Assembly (NCBI GenBank): GCA_030600525.1
Contig: JAUVLX010000138.1
Span: forward strand, 1 to 8,713
Reading direction: 5' to 3'
From: Desulfobulbus sp.
GTDB taxonomy: Bacteria; Desulfobacterota; Desulfobulbia; Desulfobulbales; Desulfobulbaceae
DNA: 8,713 bases
The notes beneath the pieces are model-generated. The model saw only the letters and a list, made by a program, of their open reading frames with translations, was not told where the DNA came from and did no database searches. Position 1 is the stretch's first letter, and each line of letters opens with the position of its first letter. The position numbers and the translations under genes are program-made. Of the stretch, positions 6,466-8,713 are shown one piece after another.

Positions 6466-7752
6466 ATGAAAAAGGCCATTACTGGTATTGCAGCAGGAGC
6501 TGCAGCTCTGCTTTTCCTGGCTGGAAACGCTGTAGCTGAAAGTGACTGTATTGGATGTCATACCAAGGTGTCACCCGGCATGGTAAAGGACTATAATGTC
6601 AGTGCCCATGCAGAAAACGACGTTACCTGCTCCAGCTGCCATGGAGATGCTCACAGCACGGCTGAGGATTTTAAAAAGGCCCTATTGCCCGACGAACAAG
6701 TTTGCGCCGAATGCCACGAGGAACAAGTCGACCAATTTTCCCACGGTAAACACAACTTTGGGTGGACAACACTTAATGCCATCCCGGCAACACATTCCGC
6801 TCCTGATGAACTGATAGAAGGTGGACGTGGATGCGGCGGATGTCATAACATGGGTATCAAAACTGAGGATCAGAAACTGGAGCAACGTGCCAAGGGGTAT
6901 CGATACCAGACAAACTCCTGTGATGAATGCCACACCAGACACAGTTTTTCCAAAAAAGAAGCACAAAATCCAAGGGCCTGCCAACAGTGCCATATGGGAT
7001 ATGATCACCCACAATGGGAGATGTGGTCCAGTTCCAAACACGGCATGCGTTGGTTTGTGCAGCAAAATGGTGACCTTCCTGAAGGTGCGGCTGCCCCGAC
7101 CTGTCAAACTTGTCACTTGCCGGACGGCAACCATGCCAATGAAACCGCTTGGGGCTTTTTAGGAGTCCGCCTGCCCCTACCTGATGACGAACAGGCGGCG
7201 GCTGACAGGGTAACAATACTCAAGGCTTTAGGTGTTCTGGATCCTGAAACCGGTAATCCTACTCCTATCCTTGATGCAGTAAAAGCGGTCAGAATGGCAA
7301 AACTCGACCAGGAATCCTGGCAGGTTGAGCGAGACAAGATGCTTAAGACCTGTTCCCAGTGCCATTCCATGAACTATGCAAAGCAGCAGCTCGACATGGG
7401 CGATTCCATCATGATGAAGGCTGACAGGTTGATGGCTGAAGCCATTGAGACTATTGCGGCCCTCTACAAGGACGGTATCATTAAACAGCCTGCCAATTAT
7501 CCGGCAAACTATCCCTTCCTGCTCACCTTCATGCATACCAATGGTGAACGGTGGGATAAAGACCTGGATAAACTTTCCTATATTGATCAGGTACTCGTAC
7601 AGATGTACATGAAGCACCGTATGCGTACCTATCAGGGTTTTTTCCATGTTAATCCGGATTACGCCTACTGGTACGGTTGGAATGAAATGACAAAAGATCT
7701 AGGAGAGATCAAAGAACTTGCTAAAAGCATGCGAGCACAGCACGTAAAATAA
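6466..7752 (+). CDS. Periplasmic octaheme cytochrome c, hydroxylamine oxidoreductase (HAO) superfamily
   Basis: The 428-residue precursor has a clear signal peptide (MKK, Ala/Leu-rich core, cleavage after AVA at about 24). It carries exactly eight CXXCH motifs, starting at C28, C55, C80, C123, C152, C172, C213 and C296. No CXXCK is present, which argues against octaheme nitrite reductase. The heme spacing, a 79-residue gap between hemes 7 and 8, and a helical C-terminal tail with HVNPDYAYWYGW fit the HAO-like octaheme family. Such proteins oxidise hydroxylamine or hydrazine in ammonia oxidisers and anammox bacteria, while HAO-like proteins of Epsilonproteobacteria are linked to nitrite reduction. 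Direction cannot be read here; tyrosines at 381, 389, 399, 401 and 403 are candidates for the P460-type crosslink, which I could not align. No NapC/NrfH-type quinol partner or membrane anchor is adjacent. The neighbouring norR suggests NO-induced expression. A strong terminator follows. Confidence 0.87.
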   Translation: MKKAITGIAAGAAALLFLAGNAVAESDCIGCHTKVSPGMVKDYNVSAHAENDVTCSSCHGDAHSTAEDFKKALLPDEQVCAECHEEQVDQFSHGKHNFGWTTLNAIPATHSAPDELIEGGRGCGGCHNMGIKTEDQKLEQRAKGYRYQTNSCDECHTRHSFSKKEAQNPRACQQCHMGYDHPQWEMWSSSKHGMRWFVQQNGDLPEGAAAPTCQTCHLPDGNHANETAWGFLGVRLPLPDDEQAAADRVTILKALGVLDPETGNPTPILDAVKAVRMAKLDQESWQVERDKMLKTCSQCHSMNYAKQQLDMGDSIMMKADRLMAEAIETIAALYKDGIIKQPANYPANYPFLLTFMHTNGERWDKDLDKLSYIDQVLVQMYMKHRMRTYQGFFHVNPDYAYWYGWNEMTKDLGEIKELAKSMRAQHVK

Positions 7753-7779
7753 CCAGAACCTTTCCGAAGCATCTTCTCC

Positions 7780-7815
7780 AAGCGGTTGTCTTAGCAAAGG
7801 CAACCGCTTTTTTTT
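7780..7815 (+). terminator. Intrinsic terminator after the octaheme cytochrome gene
   Basis: AAGCGGTTG (7780-7788) pairs perfectly with CAACCGCTT (7801-7809). The stem continues inward with a T-G wobble, C-G and two T-A pairs to a 4-nt loop (7793-7796), giving 13 pairs. An eight-T run (7808-7815) overlaps the stem's 3' end. It ends the transcript 28-63 nt past the stop codon and separates the NfeD gene as its own unit. Confidence 0.93.
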
Positions 7816-7854
7816 ATGTCTACGCTTTTTATCAACACCATTTTATCCCCCACC

Positions 7855-7883
7855 CTGGGAATGCCGCCTTCACACTTTCCCAG
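7855..7883. repeat. Perfect 7-bp inverted repeat in the cytochrome-nfeD gap
   Basis: CTGGGAA (7855-7861) is the exact reverse complement of TTCCCAG (7877-7883), with a 15-nt loop. There is no T-run, so it is not a terminator. It lies about 50 bp upstream of the predicted -35 of the NfeD promoter, where it could be a protein-binding site, or it may be a chance occurrence. Confidence 0.4.
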
Positions 7884-7930
7884 CCACAGAAAACTGCGGC
7901 TTCATCAATAAAACTTTCACCAATTCAACG

Positions 7931-7958
7931 TTTACATCCCATGACCGATGCTTAAAAT
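7931..7958 (+). promoter_or_regulatory. Sigma-70-type promoter of the NfeD-family gene
   Basis: TTTACA (7931-7936) and TAAAAT (7953-7958) are 16 nt apart, each 5 of 6 to consensus. Predicted transcript start is near 7965, about 46 nt before the ATG at 8011. An overlapping TATAAT at 7958-7963 is an alternative -10. The position just after a strong terminator supports an independent transcription unit. Confidence 0.55.
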
Positions 7959-7960
7959 AT

Positions 7961-7983
7961 AATATAAATGTGATCATTATATT
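7961..7983 (+). promoter_or_regulatory. Inverted repeat at the predicted start of the NfeD transcript
   Basis: AATATAA (7961-7967) and TTATATT (7977-7983) are perfect inverted arms around a 9-nt centre. Allowing one bulged base, the pairing extends inward to AATG/CATT. It begins 3 bp after the -10 box and spans the predicted transcription start, where a bound regulator could block initiation. The arms are pure A/T, so chance is a real alternative. Confidence 0.35.
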
Positions 7984-8010
7984 CATATGGCAGCCAAGGG
8001 GTTTTCCGAG

Positions 8011-8713
8011 ATGAACAAATGGAGACAACTCATATCACTGTTTCTTGCCTACAGTATCTTGTTTTTTATCTTTGCAGCACTCAACCTGAGTGTTCCGGTG
8101 ACTGCTCAAACCAATGACAGGGTACTGGTTCTGGAAGTAAAAGGAGTGATCGGTCCTGCGCTCGCCGAATATATTCAAAAAGGTTTGACAACGGCCCACC
8201 AACAACAGGCAAACGCTGTTATCTTGCGCATTGACACTCCCGGTGGCCTGGACAACTCCATGCGAGAAATCATTAAGGCTATTCTTGCCTCTCCGGTTCC
8301 GGTTGTCTCATTTGTTGCCCCTGAAGGTTCCAGAGCTGCCAGTGCCGGAACCTATATTATTTATGCCAGTCACATCGCGGCAATGGCACCTGCAACCAAC
8401 CTTGGAGCTGCCACCCCCATAAGTATCGGCATGCTTCCAAAACCAGCACCTCCCTCCGACGAAGCAAATCAAGAAAAACAAAAACATAAAAATGCATCGC
8501 CGCCAAACACCTTGCAGAAAAAAATCATCAACGATGCCGAAGCATATATCAAGGCCCTGGCAAATAAACGCGGACGCAACAGCGAATGGGCAGCAAAAGC
8601 GGTCACCCAAGGTGAAAGCCTGACTGCAAAAGAGGCCTTACGTTTAAAGGTTATAGATATCGTAGCCGCAAACCTTCAAGATCTACTCGCACAAATGGAC
8701 GGCAGAGAAATAA
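8011..8713 (+). CDS. NfeD-family membrane-bound serine protease (ClpP class), 3'-truncated by window edge
   Basis: The frame stays open to the window end, giving 234 codons; the final TAA letters are out of frame. Residues about 7-32 form a signal or anchor helix. The rest matches the N-terminal ClpP/S49-like protease domain of long NfeD proteins: VLVLEVKGVIGPA (38-50), RIDTPGGL (73-80), the nucleophile segment RAASAGTY with S111, NLGAATPI (130-137), and KIINDAEAYIKALANKRGRN (171-190) with K171 as the expected catalytic lysine. The Ser-Lys dyad therefore appears intact. Homologues cleave membrane-associated substrates such as stomatin near their C-terminus. A K/P/N-rich linker (about 141-170) precedes the lysine. 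The C-terminal membrane helices and OB-fold NfeD domain should follow beyond the edge, often with a stomatin/band-7 gene. ATG at 7987 is an in-frame alternative start, but 8011 has AAGGGG upstream at 7995-8000. Confidence 0.88.
   Translation, partial: MNKWRQLISLFLAYSILFFIFAALNLSVPVTAQTNDRVLVLEVKGVIGPALAEYIQKGLTTAHQQQANAVILRIDTPGGLDNSMREIIKAILASPVPVVSFVAPEGSRAASAGTYIIYASHIAAMAPATNLGAATPISIGMLPKPAPPSDEANQEKQKHKNASPPNTLQKKIINDAEAYIKALANKRGRNSEWAAKAVTQGESLTAKEALRLKVIDIVAANLQDLLAQMDGREI

Noticed and set aside
6682..7216. Long open frames on the minus strand and in frame 2 within the octaheme cytochrome gene
   Set aside because: They overlap a gene with eight heme motifs, a signal peptide and a strong ribosome binding site; they are shadows without motifs of their own.
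8711..8713. TAA at the window end as the stop of the NfeD gene
   Set aside because: It is out of frame: the reading frame ends on GAA-ATA-A, so the gene continues beyond the window.

Overview
The window looks like chromosomal DNA of a Gram-negative, anaerobic or microaerobic respiring bacterium of moderate GC content. Evidence for this is an exported octaheme c-type cytochrome, a periplasmic heme-c sensor coupled to a diguanylate cyclase, a TRAP-TAXI binding protein, an ExeA-type AAA ATPase, a sigma-54 activator of the NorR type and an NfeD-type membrane protease. The combination suggests Desulfobacterota (for example the Desulfobulbales), but that is an inference from gene content and no phylogenetic marker is present. 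There are no rRNA or tRNA genes, CRISPR arrays or recognisable mobile elements.

Layout. Positions 1-1003 (minus strand, cut by the window edge) encode a membrane-anchored DUF3365/Tll0287-like heme-c sensor joined to a GGDEF domain with an intact GGEEF active site and an RxxD inhibitory site. A 586-bp gene-free stretch follows. It holds a promoter for each flanking gene, and one of these carries a perfect inverted repeat over its -10 box. All remaining genes are on the plus strand: a TAXI solute-binding protein (1590-2582); an ExeA-like AAA ATPase with one membrane segment and a repetitive, proline-rich C-terminal half (2700-4733); a NorR-like GAF/AAA+/HTH regulator starting 12 nt later (4746-6311); an octaheme cytochrome of the hydroxylamine oxidoreductase (HAO) superfamily (6466-7752) closed by a strong intrinsic terminator; and the start of an NfeD-family serine protease (8011 to the edge).

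How the genes may work together. The clearest functional link is NorR next to the HAO-like cytochrome. The GAF domain keeps nearly all residues known to hold the NO-sensing iron in E. coli NorR, and a sigma-54-like -24/-12 element lies inside the 3' end of norR, pointing at the cytochrome gene. The simplest model is an NO-sensing circuit that switches on a periplasmic multiheme N-oxide enzyme (NO, hydroxylamine or nitrite chemistry). The ExeA-like ATPase is probably co-transcribed with norR. Its role is unknown; it lacks several arginines usual in its family and has a 91-residue tandem duplication in its presumed periplasmic part. The heme-c diguanylate cyclase would be a second, independent periplasmic redox or gas sensor in the same neighbourhood. 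All family assignments come from reading the translations by eye and from memory of the families.
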